The notes below the pieces were generated by a model that was not told where the DNA came from, did not search any database, and saw nothing but the letters and a program-made list of their open reading frames with translations. 64,000 bases of DNA, taken from NCBI GenBank assembly GCA_963676165.1, contig OY781043.1, positions 2,790,001 to 2,854,000 on the forward strand, read 5' to 3'. This stretch comes from JAQIBY01 sp963676165. Its GTDB lineage: Bacteria > Bacteroidota > Bacteroidia > Bacteroidales > ML635J-15. The position numbers were made by a program, and so were the translations under genes. Shown in pieces: positions 53,626 through 62,852 of the stretch (position 1 is the first letter of the stretch; every line of letters starts with the position of its first letter).

Positions 53626-56204
53626 ATTAATTCTGCATCAACATGAAACTCGACAAGATACACCCCTATATTCCAATCGCTTGTTGACAACTCAACAAAG
53701 CCAGTATTTTCATATCGTTCATGTAAACAAGATTGTCCATGTTCATTAATGACTTTAACATCAATCACATCATGTGTAGAACCCAAATCAACAATCAAGA
53801 CATCTTTCACCGGATTTGGATATAACGAAATGTCTATTTTTTCATCGCATTTAAGATTGGTCACATGAGAGAAACTAAATCCCCCATCGAAATCAACCTG
53901 CTTAAGACGATAATAGCTCGCATTGCTTATGCGTTTGCATCTAAACTCGTAATACTGATTAGACAAAGAAGTTCCTGCACCACTCACAACACCGACAGTT
54001 TCAAAAGTCTTGGCATCGTCAGACACTTGAACTTCGAAACGCATATTGTTATGCTCCAATGCTGTTTCCCAACGCAAAAGCACATCATTATCATCCACAC
54101 AATGAGCGGAAAAATACATCAGTTCAACGGGTAGAACACCTCCACTTTTAATTGCTGTCCAACGACTAAAACTAGAAATTCCTGATAAAGAAATGCAATT
54201 ACTGCTGCAGTTTACAACTCCACCTTCTGCTATCCATGTGACACCGGAATCTTCCGACTTTTGAAGCATCAAATCTACTTCTGTGTTACCATTAAGCTCG
54301 GTATCTTCATAATGAAAAACAAGAGTAGCATTCAAGCCAGAATTGTTGGCAGGACTGATATCATACCAACGTGAAATACTTTCATCTCCGGAATTGACCC
54401 CAGTAATTACTGAATGATAACGAATTATGGTCGTACTGCCCATATCTGCTGTGGTGGTGATTTCTGCCCCCAGACCGGCTACATTTTCGCAAGAAATATT
54501 GTTCAGGCTTTTAGTAATTGTGAGATAGCCAGAAGCTCCATAGAAATGCCCTTGATCTTCAACCAAATATCCTTCATTCCCAAGATTTACGATTTGACCA
54601 TTCAAGTTTACATTGGATTCAAGCACGAGGTTTCCATTAACGGTTATTCCAGAACTCAAACTAGGACTTGCTATTGAAGAAACGATAAAGTGATTGACTG
54701 TCGGATTATTGCTCACAACCGCCTCTGCACCTGCAGAATAAGCAATTACTCCAACATTATCATCAGAAGCAGGAACACTCCCCAAACTCCAATTTGAAGC
54801 TATTGACCAAGCATTTGAAGAAGTATTTAGCCATGTATTGAATGCAGAAGAACTGACCCAATCACTATCATCCATATTACTTAGTGTTCCATCATTTGAA
54901 TTTCCAGAATAGTCCTGAAGAGTTGCTCCTGAAATATTGTCAAAATTATAATATGCAAGTAATCCAGATTCATAACCAGAAATACTTCGAACCATATTAT
55001 CACGAATTTCCAACTCTGTTCTCGCAATTTCCCAGATACGTACTTCATCTATATTTCCATCAAAATGAGTATTATTAAAATGACCTTGCCAACCTAAATA
55101 TAAATTATTGGTGCAATCAGGAAGAGAAGATAAAGTATACACATTAGGATCTTGCACACCGTTAATGAAAAAATAAATATTTGAACCATCCCATACTAAT
55201 GCAACATGAGTCCACTCCCCTTGATTTACGGCATAAAGGCTACCTTGCAATGCACCTGAAAAATAGGTATATAAAGTACCATCAACATTCATATTGAACC
55301 AACCAAGCCCAGGAGAATCTGCATCAATATAATCTTGCGAAAAAATCCGATTATAATAACCGCTACCAATATAATCAGCCTTAACCCAACATTCCAAAGT
55401 AAGACTAGTTAATGCTGAAGGATTTGCAACCAAACCACAATTCACATAATCATCTACACCATCTAAATCAAGTGCATTTTTAGGACCAAACATAGCACTT
55501 GATGTAGCCCACTCACTACCAATCATATTGGTCAAAGTTGCATCATAACTAGATGTGCCTTCAACATTATCGGCAGTTGTCCCCGAAGTTTCATTGAAAT
55601 CAAAATATACAATAAGACCAGATTCTGACCCATTCAATTCACGATCCATATTTTGTCTAATTTCGGCTTCAGTTCTTTCATCGTTCCAAACTCTAAACTC
55701 ATCAATTTTACCATCATAAAAATCAGAAGGACTTGCATCCCATTCCTGCCCTAAGGAAAAAGTATTTCCGGATGGAATTATTGTCGTATGATAACCTGTT
55801 AACTCTTGAACGCCATTTAAATAAACAATAAATGAATCATCCGATGATTTCACCATTGCAATATGATACCAAACATCTTGTTCTAGAACTGTAGTTGCAG
55901 TATAACCAGTCGCATTTCCATCATACACTTTTAGCACATTACCATGCACTGCTACCATAAGAACATTTGTATTAGGATTACCAACCTGACCATTAATTCC
56001 CCAAAGTATTTGATTCCCGGTGGTTGTAGAAATACTATCTCCTTTAAACCAACACTCAAAAGTATAGGTACTTAATGATGACAATGGTGAAGTTAAATTA
56101 TTGGCTTCAAGATAATCATCAATACCATCTAAATCAATGCAATTATTTTGAGAATATACGATAAGAGAGGAAAAAATCAAAATAACGAATAGTACTTTCT
56201 TCAT
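53601..56204 (-). CDS. T9SS-exported protein with two LamG domains
   Basis: This 867-residue protein has a signal peptide (ILIFSSLIVYS), two LamG/concanavalin A-like domains (residues about 20-210 and 240-430; repeated DLDGIDDYLEA / DLDGVDDYVNC and DEFRVWNDERTEAEIR / DEVRIWEIARTELEIR), a middle beta-rich region and a type A sorting domain with SLYPNPVKDVLIVDL. It should be exported by T9SS and displayed or released, binding glycans or other ligands. The stop region overlaps the convergent small lipoprotein gene. Confidence 0.9.
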   Translation of the reverse strand: MKKVLFVILIFSSLIVYSQNNCIDLDGIDDYLEANNLTSPLSSLSTYTFECWFKGDSISTTTGNQILWGINGQVGNPNTNVLMVAVHGNVLKVYDGNATGYTATTVLEQDVWYHIAMVKSSDDSFIVYLNGVQELTGYHTTIIPSGNTFSLGQEWDASPSDFYDGKIDEFRVWNDERTEAEIRQNMDRELNGSESGLIVYFDFNETSGTTADNVEGTSSYDATLTNMIGSEWATSSAMFGPKNALDLDGVDDYVNCGLVANPSALTSLTLECWVKADYIGSGYYNRIFSQDYIDADSPGLGWFNMNVDGTLYTYFSGALQGSLYAVNQGEWTHVALVWDGSNIYFFINGVQDPNVYTLSSLPDCTNNLYLGWQGHFNNTHFDGNIDEVRIWEIARTELEIRDNMVRSISGYESGLLAYYNFDNISGATLQDYSGNSNDGTLSNMDDSDWVSSSAFNTWLNTSSNAWSIASNWSLGSVPASDDNVGVIAYSAGAEAVVSNNPTVNHFIVSSIASPSLSSGITVNGNLVLESNVNLNGQIVNLGNEGYLVEDQGHFYGASGYLTITKSLNNISCENVAGLGAEITTTADMGSTTIIRYHSVITGVNSGDESISRWYDISPANNSGLNATLVFHYEDTELNGNTEVDLMLQKSEDSGVTWIAEGGVVNCSSNCISLSGISSFSRWTAIKSGGVLPVELMYFSAHCVDDNDVLLRWETALEHNNMRFEVQVSDDAKTFETVGVVSGAGTSLSNQYYEFRCKRISNASYYRLKQVDFDGGFSFSHVTNLKCDEKIDISLYPNPVKDVLIVDLGSTHDVIDVKVINEHGQSCLHERYENTGFVELSTSDWNIGVYLVEFHVDAELIQRKIVKL

Positions 56205-56375
56205 AATAAATGTTGCTTTAATATTGTGACTCTTAAGGCAATGTTTAATTGCGGATTAACAAATAAATTTACAACAGCTAATAGAGAACTACACAAGTAT
56301 AAATACGGATATTATTTAAGCGTATTTACCGACATCTCTCTTTCCATAGTTATAAACTTGGGGCTCTATTAATGC

Positions 56376-56402
56376 AAAAAAGGCAGCCAAAGCTGCCTTT
56401 TA
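56376..56402 (-). terminator. Intrinsic terminator of hutU
   Basis: AAAAGGCAGC and GCTGCCTTTT pair perfectly around CAAA, 18 bases after the hutU stop on the minus strand. Confidence 0.88.
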
Positions 56403-56419
56403 AAATTATTTAAGATGGA

Positions 56420-58429
56420 TTAGAACAATCCATTCAACATATCATCATCAACAAAATTAGGAACTGTAACTTTCAGTTCTGGATTTAGTTCCATAGCGCG
56501 TTTGATTGCAAATACGGCACCATCATTTCTAGCCCATGAACGACGAGAGATACCATTGTTTACATCCCAAAAAAGCATTTGTTTTAACCTTCTGTCTGCA
56601 TCATCAGAACCATCCAATGTCATACCGAAGCCACCATTGATGACTTCACCCCAACCTACGCCACCACCATTGTGAATAGAAACCCAAGTTGCACCGCGGA
56701 AAGAATCTCCAATAACATTATGAATTGCCATATCAGCAGTAAATTGAGAGCCATCATAAATATTTGATGTTTCACGGAAAGGTGAATCTGTTCCTGACAC
56801 ATCATGATGATCACGACCCAACACAACGGGAGCTTTCAAACGACCATCCGCAATAGCTTTATTGAATTCAGCAGCAATTTTAATTCGCCCTTCAGCATCA
56901 GCATAAAGAATACGAGCCTGTGAACCAACTACAAGTTTATTTGCCTTTGCTCCTTCAATCCAACGGATGTTATCGTGCATTTGCTGAGTGATTTCCTCAG
57001 GCGCAGATTCTGAGATGTCTTGCAATACTTGCATTGCAATTTTATCAGTCGTTTCCAAATCGTCTGGATCCCCAGAAGTACAAACCCAACGGAAAGGACC
57101 AAAACCATAATCAAAACACATTGGACCCATGATATCTTGAACGTAACTTGGGTAACGGAAAGTCAAGCCATCTTCAGACATGATTTCAGCGCCGGCGCGA
57201 GAACTTTCCAACAAGAATGCATTTCCATAATCGAAGAAATATGTTCCTTGAGCTGTCAGTTTATTGATGGCTGCAACCTGGCGTTTTAGTGAATCATACA
57301 CCTTAGTTTTAAAGGCTTCAGGATCATTAGCCATCATTTCATTTGACTCCTCAAAACTCAAACCAACAGGATAGTAACCACCTGCCCATGGATTGTGTAA
57401 TGAGGTTTGATCAGAACCGAGATCAACTTTGATGTTTCTTTCTGCGAGGCGTTCCCACATATCAACAATATTACCAAGGAAAGCAATGGAATGAACTTCT
57501 TTTTTCTCCACATATTCAAGTGCAGTATTAATCGCCTCATCCACATCCTCAATAACTTCATCAACCCAACCTTGCTCATGACGCTTGTATGCAGCAGCAG
57601 GATTGATTTCTCCTGTAATTGACACAACACCGGCAATATTACCAGCTTTGGGCTGAGCACCACTCATACCACCAAGACCTGAAGTAACAAAAAGTTTACC
57701 TTCAGTACCTTCACCGTTTTTACTGATTTTACGACTGGCATTCAATACAGTAATTGTGGTTCCATGCACAATACCCTGAGGCCCAATATACATGTATGAT
57801 CCCGCGGTCATTTGTCCATACTGTGAAACGCCAAGTGCATTGAATTTTTCCCAATCATCTGGTTTGGAATAGTTAGGAATTACCATCCCATTTGTAACAA
57901 CTACACGAGGAGCATCTTTATGTGATGGAAATAAGCCCATAGGATGACCTGAATACATAACGAGGGTCTGTTCTTCTGTCATTTCTGCAAGGTATTTCAT
58001 TGCCAAACGATACTGTGCCCAATTTTGGAAAACAGCTCCATTACCACCATAGGTAATTAATTCTTCAGGATGCTGAGCTACAGCAGGATCCAGATTATTT
58101 TGGATCATCAACATGATGGACTTTGCCTGTTCAGTTTTTCCTGGATACCAATTAATAGGACGAGCAAACATGTCATATTCAGGACGCAAACGATACATGT
58201 AAATGCGACCATAAATCTTCAATTCATTTGCAAATTCAGGAATTAATTCAGCATGATGCTTTTTGTCAAAATACCGTAATGCATTTTGCATTGCAAGTTT
58301 CTTCTCTGCAGGAGAAAGAATATCTTTTCTTTTAGGGGCATGTGGAACTTTATCGTTCAATGGTTTCGCTTCCGGAAGTTGGGAAGGAATACCCTCTAGA
58401 ATAAAATTTTGAAACTTTTCTTTATTCAT
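56420..58429 (-). CDS. hutU: Urocanate hydratase, long form
   Basis: This 669-residue enzyme converts urocanate to imidazolone propionate in histidine breakdown. NAD-binding and catalytic segments are clear: YGGNGAVFQNWAQY, VMYSGHPMGLFPS, TSGLGGMSGAQPKA, and FGPFRWVCTSGDPDD with the cysteine near the active site. It is about 110 residues longer than the common bacterial enzyme and resembles the long form known in animals. No hutH, hutI or hutG lies in the window. A TACTTTTG element lies 20 bases upstream. Confidence 0.96.
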   Translation of the reverse strand: MNKEKFQNFILEGIPSQLPEAKPLNDKVPHAPKRKDILSPAEKKLAMQNALRYFDKKHHAELIPEFANELKIYGRIYMYRLRPEYDMFARPINWYPGKTEQAKSIMLMIQNNLDPAVAQHPEELITYGGNGAVFQNWAQYRLAMKYLAEMTEEQTLVMYSGHPMGLFPSHKDAPRVVVTNGMVIPNYSKPDDWEKFNALGVSQYGQMTAGSYMYIGPQGIVHGTTITVLNASRKISKNGEGTEGKLFVTSGLGGMSGAQPKAGNIAGVVSITGEINPAAAYKRHEQGWVDEVIEDVDEAINTALEYVEKKEVHSIAFLGNIVDMWERLAERNIKVDLGSDQTSLHNPWAGGYYPVGLSFEESNEMMANDPEAFKTKVYDSLKRQVAAINKLTAQGTYFFDYGNAFLLESSRAGAEIMSEDGLTFRYPSYVQDIMGPMCFDYGFGPFRWVCTSGDPDDLETTDKIAMQVLQDISESAPEEITQQMHDNIRWIEGAKANKLVVGSQARILYADAEGRIKIAAEFNKAIADGRLKAPVVLGRDHHDVSGTDSPFRETSNIYDGSQFTADMAIHNVIGDSFRGATWVSIHNGGGVGWGEVINGGFGMTLDGSDDADRRLKQMLFWDVNNGISRRSWARNDGAVFAIKRAMELNPELKVTVPNFVDDDMLNGLF

Positions 58430-58449
58430 GGCTACAACATTTTATGGCA

Positions 58450-58457
58450 CAAAAGTA
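58450..58457 (-). promoter_or_regulatory. -7 element of hutU
   Basis: The minus strand reads TACTTTTG, an exact TAnnTTTG match, 20 bases before the ATG at 58429. Confidence 0.5.
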
Positions 58458-58529
58458 ATATTTCTAAACAAAAAAGGAGACATTTCTGCCTCCTTTTGCT
58501 TCAAAACATGAGTCTTATATCTTCACCAA

Positions 58530-59075
58530 TTATTCACTTAATTGCACAGACACATCCAATGAGAGCGTATCATTTTCAAAATCAAAAGACAAGGCGTCAT
58601 TGGACAATTCCGAAATTGTCATAAACTCTCCCCATTCTCCCCATGTGTTATAATTACCATACATTGCCTGTTGAAAATTGCTATACTCAGGCTGAATATT
58701 ATAAAAACACATTTGGTACAATGAATCGAGACTAGAATACATAACAGTATCTTTGTGCATGTAATAGCGTCGAACTCTAAATTGTGTCATTTCATCGTTA
58801 AATTCCCACTGAAAGTTACTGCTAACAGTAGTATCTGGCAAAGCAAAGAAGACATCTCCTCCTCCACCGCTTTCAATGGTAATTTGTACGTCATGAATAA
58901 AGGATGGCACCAATGAATTTGGCAAGGCCTCAACACTTGAAAGCTGATAAACACCTTCCATACGTGCATATTTTGAACGGAGACTTAGCGATGGTCCATC
59001 TTCATATTTAGAGCAGGAAGATAACCCTCCCACAAAAACTATTACAACAAATAATATGGTTGAAATTTGTCTCAT
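58530..59075 (-). CDS. Lipoprotein, tandem paralogue A
   Basis: This 181-residue protein has a lipoprotein signal (GGLSSC, Cys21). SKYEDGPSLSLRSKYARMEG aligns with GKYEEGPVISLKSKEARMAG in the gene just upstream; both then have a lipocalin-like strand pattern (FQWEFNDEMTQFRVRR versus LEWMFSDDETKLLVRT). It begins at the base after the upstream stop. Function unknown; a lipocalin-like (DUF5004-type) fold is a guess. Confidence 0.65.
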   Translation of the reverse strand: MRQISTILFVVIVFVGGLSSCSKYEDGPSLSLRSKYARMEGVYQLSSVEALPNSLVPSFIHDVQITIESGGGGDVFFALPDTTVSSNFQWEFNDEMTQFRVRRYYMHKDTVMYSSLDSLYQMCFYNIQPEYSNFQQAMYGNYNTWGEWGEFMTISELSNDALSFDFENDTLSLDVSVQLSE

Positions 59076-59534
59076 TTATTGCTCGATGAAATGGTATTCA
59101 TAAAGGTCATCAAATTCATCGTATTCCTGAGTCCAAACTTCTGTATCAGTTAAACGAATGATGGTTGATTCTGCCCAATCACCCCATGTTGTTTCATCCT
59201 CATCTTTAGTACGAACAAGAAGTTTTGTTTCATCATCGCTGAACATCCACTCAAGGTCTTCAGAAGAAGTGTAACTAACACCACCTAAAGTGTAGGTTGT
59301 TGACATGCTTCCTGTTCCATCCTTTTCAAAAGTATAAGTAAAAAGCTGCATAAATGCAAGTGAGTTTTCATCAGATTTTCCATTTTTCAACACGTCGTCA
59401 ACTCTGTATGTTCCAGCCATACGAGCTTCTTTACTTTTCAAACTGATTACTGGTCCTTCCTCATATTTTCCACAAGAAGAGAATACAATCATCACAGCAA
59501 AAAAGATAGTTGATAAGCTAATGATTTTTTTCAT
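59076..59534 (-). CDS. Lipoprotein, tandem paralogue B
   Basis: This 152-residue protein has a lipoprotein signal (VFSSC, Cys21) and is a shorter paralogue of its downstream neighbour, sharing CxKYExGPxxSLxSKxARMxGxY. The remainder is strand-rich with many acidic residues and WGDWAEST matching WGEWGEFM in the paralogue. Both are translated as one unit (zero-base gap). Function unknown. Confidence 0.65.
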   Translation of the reverse strand: MKKIISLSTIFFAVMIVFSSCGKYEEGPVISLKSKEARMAGTYRVDDVLKNGKSDENSLAFMQLFTYTFEKDGTGSMSTTYTLGGVSYTSSEDLEWMFSDDETKLLVRTKDEDETTWGDWAESTIIRLTDTEVWTQEYDEFDDLYEYHFIEQ

Positions 59535-59581
59535 AATTCTGATTTTTAGAGTTTAGTTTATCCAAAAATAGTAAAAAAAAA

Positions 59582-59610
59582 CAAAAGCCCTGAGAATCTC
59601 AGAGCTTTTG
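59582..59610 (-). terminator. Intrinsic terminator of the 1024-residue T9SS protein
   Basis: CAAAAGC pairs with GCTTTTG and an inner CTGAG pairs with CTCAG, with one mismatch. It lies 20 bases after the stop on the minus strand. Confidence 0.78.
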
Positions 59611-59630
59611 CAATTAAAAAAGTATTTTGA

Positions 59631-62600
59631 TTAGTTTTTAGCAACGCGAATTACGCGTGAATCCAAACCATTTGTCAATTTCAGCATGTAAACACCTGAA
59701 GCTAGGTTTTCTACATTGATGCTCATAAAACTGTCATTCACATCGTTTGAAATTACAACTTGACCAGTTACATCAATTAATTCAATGCGCTCAACATCAA
59801 TCATGTTTGAAATATTGATGTCAGAAACTGCTGGATTAGGATAAACTTCTGTTTCAAGTGCAAAATTGCTATTGATTGACTCAACAATTTCAATATCAGA
59901 AGCTATTCTGTACTGAAGAGTGAAATTATCATATGAATAATTAATAACACCAGTTACATTATAATGATTTCCAATAACTTCAGTAAAATCAAATGCACCA
60001 TTTTCTTTACAAATTAAATCTCCGGAACCATCATTAACAATCCACTCACCATGAGAATCTTGTTCTGTTATACACTCAGCGTTTTCAACTTTCACAAGGC
60101 ATGATTCATATTGTTCTTCAGAAGCAGCTTCTGCAGTTGTAAGAACAATAGGAGCTGGAACTTCACCACCGATTCCAATAGTCTGCAAATCTGAAACATT
60201 AGTCATTTCAGTCATTTCGTTAAATTCTGACACTTTACCTGTCACACGAACAGAATCACCTATAGCAGGTATATGATCAAGATCATAAATATATAGCGCA
60301 TTCCATGCACCCGGAGCATCCTGAACATAATAACCATCACCATATTCAGATTCATTAAAACTTGCAGTAACTACACCTTCAATGGTTACAATCTGATTAA
60401 CCATAGGTGAATCACCACTAGTTGAATATTGAATATCATAAATCGGAGTAATCGTAGGACCTGCTAGATCTACAATAAATGAAATACTTACTGATACTGC
60501 AGGATCAAGAGAAGCATCAGACATGTCAACCAACTCAAGGGTTACAGTATGTGAACCATCTGTAAGACCTGCAAAAGTAATATCATCTGTAGTTGTTTGA
60601 TATGCAACAGTTCCACCATCAATTGAGTAAGCTACTTTACCATCCGTCCCTAAAACGAAATTAGACACAGTAAATGATACATCTACAGCATCAACATAAA
60701 CTGTTGATCCATTGGCAGGACTTGTAATAAAAATAGCAGGGGCATCAATAACACCAAGATCAACTACATCATTTTCATCGCGCGGAAGGATTTTAAAATT
60801 ATAAAAATAATTCACCACACCTGTAACTCTGTAGGTATTACCTTGAACAGGAGTATAGGCATAAAGGAAGTCATCAACCATAACATCACCAGAACCATCA
60901 TTTACTGGCCACTCCAGAAAGCTATCAGGAGCTGCTGTATTAACACCTGTAACTTCAACAAGAACTGACTCATATGCTTCTGTATTTGCATCTCCTGTTG
61001 AAACCTGAGCTGCAGTAACTGTATTACCACTTGACAATACTTCCATTGTAGCAACTGGAGAAATTTCAGTAAGAGAGCTATATTCCACTACAGTTCCATT
61101 AACTACAACAGAATCTCCGATAGCAGGTCCCGGAGTATTTGTGTAATAAACATAAATACCACTCCAAGCAGCTTCTGCATCCTGCATGTAAAATTTATCT
61201 CCGTTTACAGCAGTTACGATTCCTTTAATGGTAACATCCTGATCTACCATTGGAGAGTTTCCAGTCCCTTCAGTTGTGTATTGAATATCATAAATTGGAG
61301 TTACTGAAGGACCTGCAGTGTTTACAGTAAAGTTAACAGTTGCAGTAACAGCAGGATTGAGAGAAGCACCTGAATTGTCAACCAATTCTAAGACAACAGC
61401 ATGTGCACCATCAGCCAAACCAACCAAAGCAATTGGGTCAGTAGTTTGGTGATCTACTGGAGTTTCTGAATCAAGAGTATAAACAATGTATCCATCACCT
61501 GAAGCATCAGAACTGATGACAAAATTTTGTACATTAAAAGTTACATTAACGTCAGCAACACTTAAAGTAGCAGATTCTTCAGGAGAAGAGATTGCGAGGT
61601 AAGGATCAGTTCCAATATCTTCAACAATATCAGAAAGTTGTCTTACAGCAAATTTATATGCTCCAAAAGAGAAAATAATTGGAGAAGTCACTGTATAATT
61701 TGAAGATAGTGTAGGAACATATGATTCAGCAAGACCATAATCATCAACTACAGCATCTCCAGAACCATCATCAAAACTCCATTCTCCATAACCTAAATCT
61801 GTATTAGTACAAGCACCTGAAGATTCAACTAAAACACCTTCATAAGCTTCTTCGCTTACCTCAATGGTAGTAATAACACTAGCAGCTGGCAATGCATTAC
61901 CACTAGAATTAACAGTGACATTATCAGAAAGAATTTTAGTTAAGTTGTTGTTTTCTGAAACAGTTCCAGTCACAGTAACATCATCACCCATAGCAACACC
62001 TGAACCAGCAACCCAGATACCTGTCCATTCACCAGTACCGTTTTGCATAGTGAATTCGCCATCATACACACCAGTAACAATACCAGTAGTTTCAACGTAT
62101 TCTGTCACAACCGCAGAACCAGAACCACCTGTACCAGTAGTGTCTTGGATTTCAACAATTGTATACTCAGTAGCTACTAAAGTTTCCCAGTTTTCAAAAC
62201 TACCATTAGTAATCAGGTTAGTAGTACCACCATCTTCTGAATAAACAACATTGTCTAAAATACATTCAAAATCGCCATCCCAGTCATCAGCAATGTCATA
62301 AAAACGGAAAAAGAACGTTGCGGTAGTAACACCATCAGGCACAGTACCAGTCATTTCAACTAATTCCCATTCTGTACCATCATTGGAATAACCACCCCAT
62401 TCGTTTGTACCATCAAAATTAACAGCAATACGTGCTTTACCAGCAATATCGTTGTCCATAATGTATGCACTCGCAGTAAAAGTTGCACCTGGAGTTACAG
62501 TAAAAGTTGCAGAAACCACTTCTGTATCAGCCTGTGCATCAGTTGTACATACAATTCCCAAAGCAGTACTTCCATCCTGTACTGTTGTTGTTTCCTGGCT

Positions 62601-62705
62601 AAACGCAACGTTTCCAGGGTTTTCATTCAGCCAATTAGTTAAGGTTTGTCCAAAAACAAAGCCACCAACCATAACAGCGAACAATAAGGTAAATAATCTT
62701 TTCAT
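59631..62705 (-). CDS. Large T9SS protein with repeated OB-fold and Ig-like units
   Basis: This 1024-residue protein has a signal peptide (LFAVMVGGFVFG), an N-terminal carbohydrate-binding-like segment (residues about 25-175), three OB-fold-like units (DUF5689/nuclease-associated type, each with GIVTxxxxGxFYMQ and IGDSVxVxGTV patterns), two Ig-like spacers (GLADGAHAVVLELVD; GLTDGSHTVTLELVD) and a type A sorting domain (VYPNPAVSDINISN). The two spacers are near-identical in layout, indicating internal duplication. No nuclease domain is attached, unlike ExeM-type proteins. Likely exported by T9SS. Confidence 0.88.
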   Translation of the reverse strand: MKRLFTLLFAVMVGGFVFGQTLTNWLNENPGNVAFSQETTTVQDGSTALGIVCTTDAQADTEVVSATFTVTPGATFTASAYIMDNDIAGKARIAVNFDGTNEWGGYSNDGTEWELVEMTGTVPDGVTTATFFFRFYDIADDWDGDFECILDNVVYSEDGGTTNLITNGSFENWETLVATEYTIVEIQDTTGTGGSGSAVVTEYVETTGIVTGVYDGEFTMQNGTGEWTGIWVAGSGVAMGDDVTVTGTVSENNNLTKILSDNVTVNSSGNALPAASVITTIEVSEEAYEGVLVESSGACTNTDLGYGEWSFDDGSGDAVVDDYGLAESYVPTLSSNYTVTSPIIFSFGAYKFAVRQLSDIVEDIGTDPYLAISSPEESATLSVADVNVTFNVQNFVISSDASGDGYIVYTLDSETPVDHQTTDPIALVGLADGAHAVVLELVDNSGASLNPAVTATVNFTVNTAGPSVTPIYDIQYTTEGTGNSPMVDQDVTIKGIVTAVNGDKFYMQDAEAAWSGIYVYYTNTPGPAIGDSVVVNGTVVEYSSLTEISPVATMEVLSSGNTVTAAQVSTGDANTEAYESVLVEVTGVNTAAPDSFLEWPVNDGSGDVMVDDFLYAYTPVQGNTYRVTGVVNYFYNFKILPRDENDVVDLGVIDAPAIFITSPANGSTVYVDAVDVSFTVSNFVLGTDGKVAYSIDGGTVAYQTTTDDITFAGLTDGSHTVTLELVDMSDASLDPAVSVSISFIVDLAGPTITPIYDIQYSTSGDSPMVNQIVTIEGVVTASFNESEYGDGYYVQDAPGAWNALYIYDLDHIPAIGDSVRVTGKVSEFNEMTEMTNVSDLQTIGIGGEVPAPIVLTTAEAASEEQYESCLVKVENAECITEQDSHGEWIVNDGSGDLICKENGAFDFTEVIGNHYNVTGVINYSYDNFTLQYRIASDIEIVESINSNFALETEVYPNPAVSDINISNMIDVERIELIDVTGQVVISNDVNDSFMSINVENLASGVYMLKLTNGLDSRVIRVAKN

Positions 62706-62760
62706 AATACTTAATTTAATTTAATATTTGTTTTCACTTTTAACTTTCGAAAAAGGGTTA

Positions 62761-62791
62761 CGAAGTTAAGCAACTATCTATTAACTACAAA
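62761..62791 (-). promoter_or_regulatory. Putative promoter of the large T9SS protein
   Basis: On the minus strand TTTG (62788-62791) and TAACTTCG (62761-62768, one mismatch to TAnnTTTG) are spaced by 19 bp. The ATG is 56 bases downstream. Confidence 0.45.
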
Positions 62792-62852
62792 CATTTTGTT
62801 TCAACAAATTATTAACTAATGCTTAATCTTTTCTATCTTTACACAAAAACAC

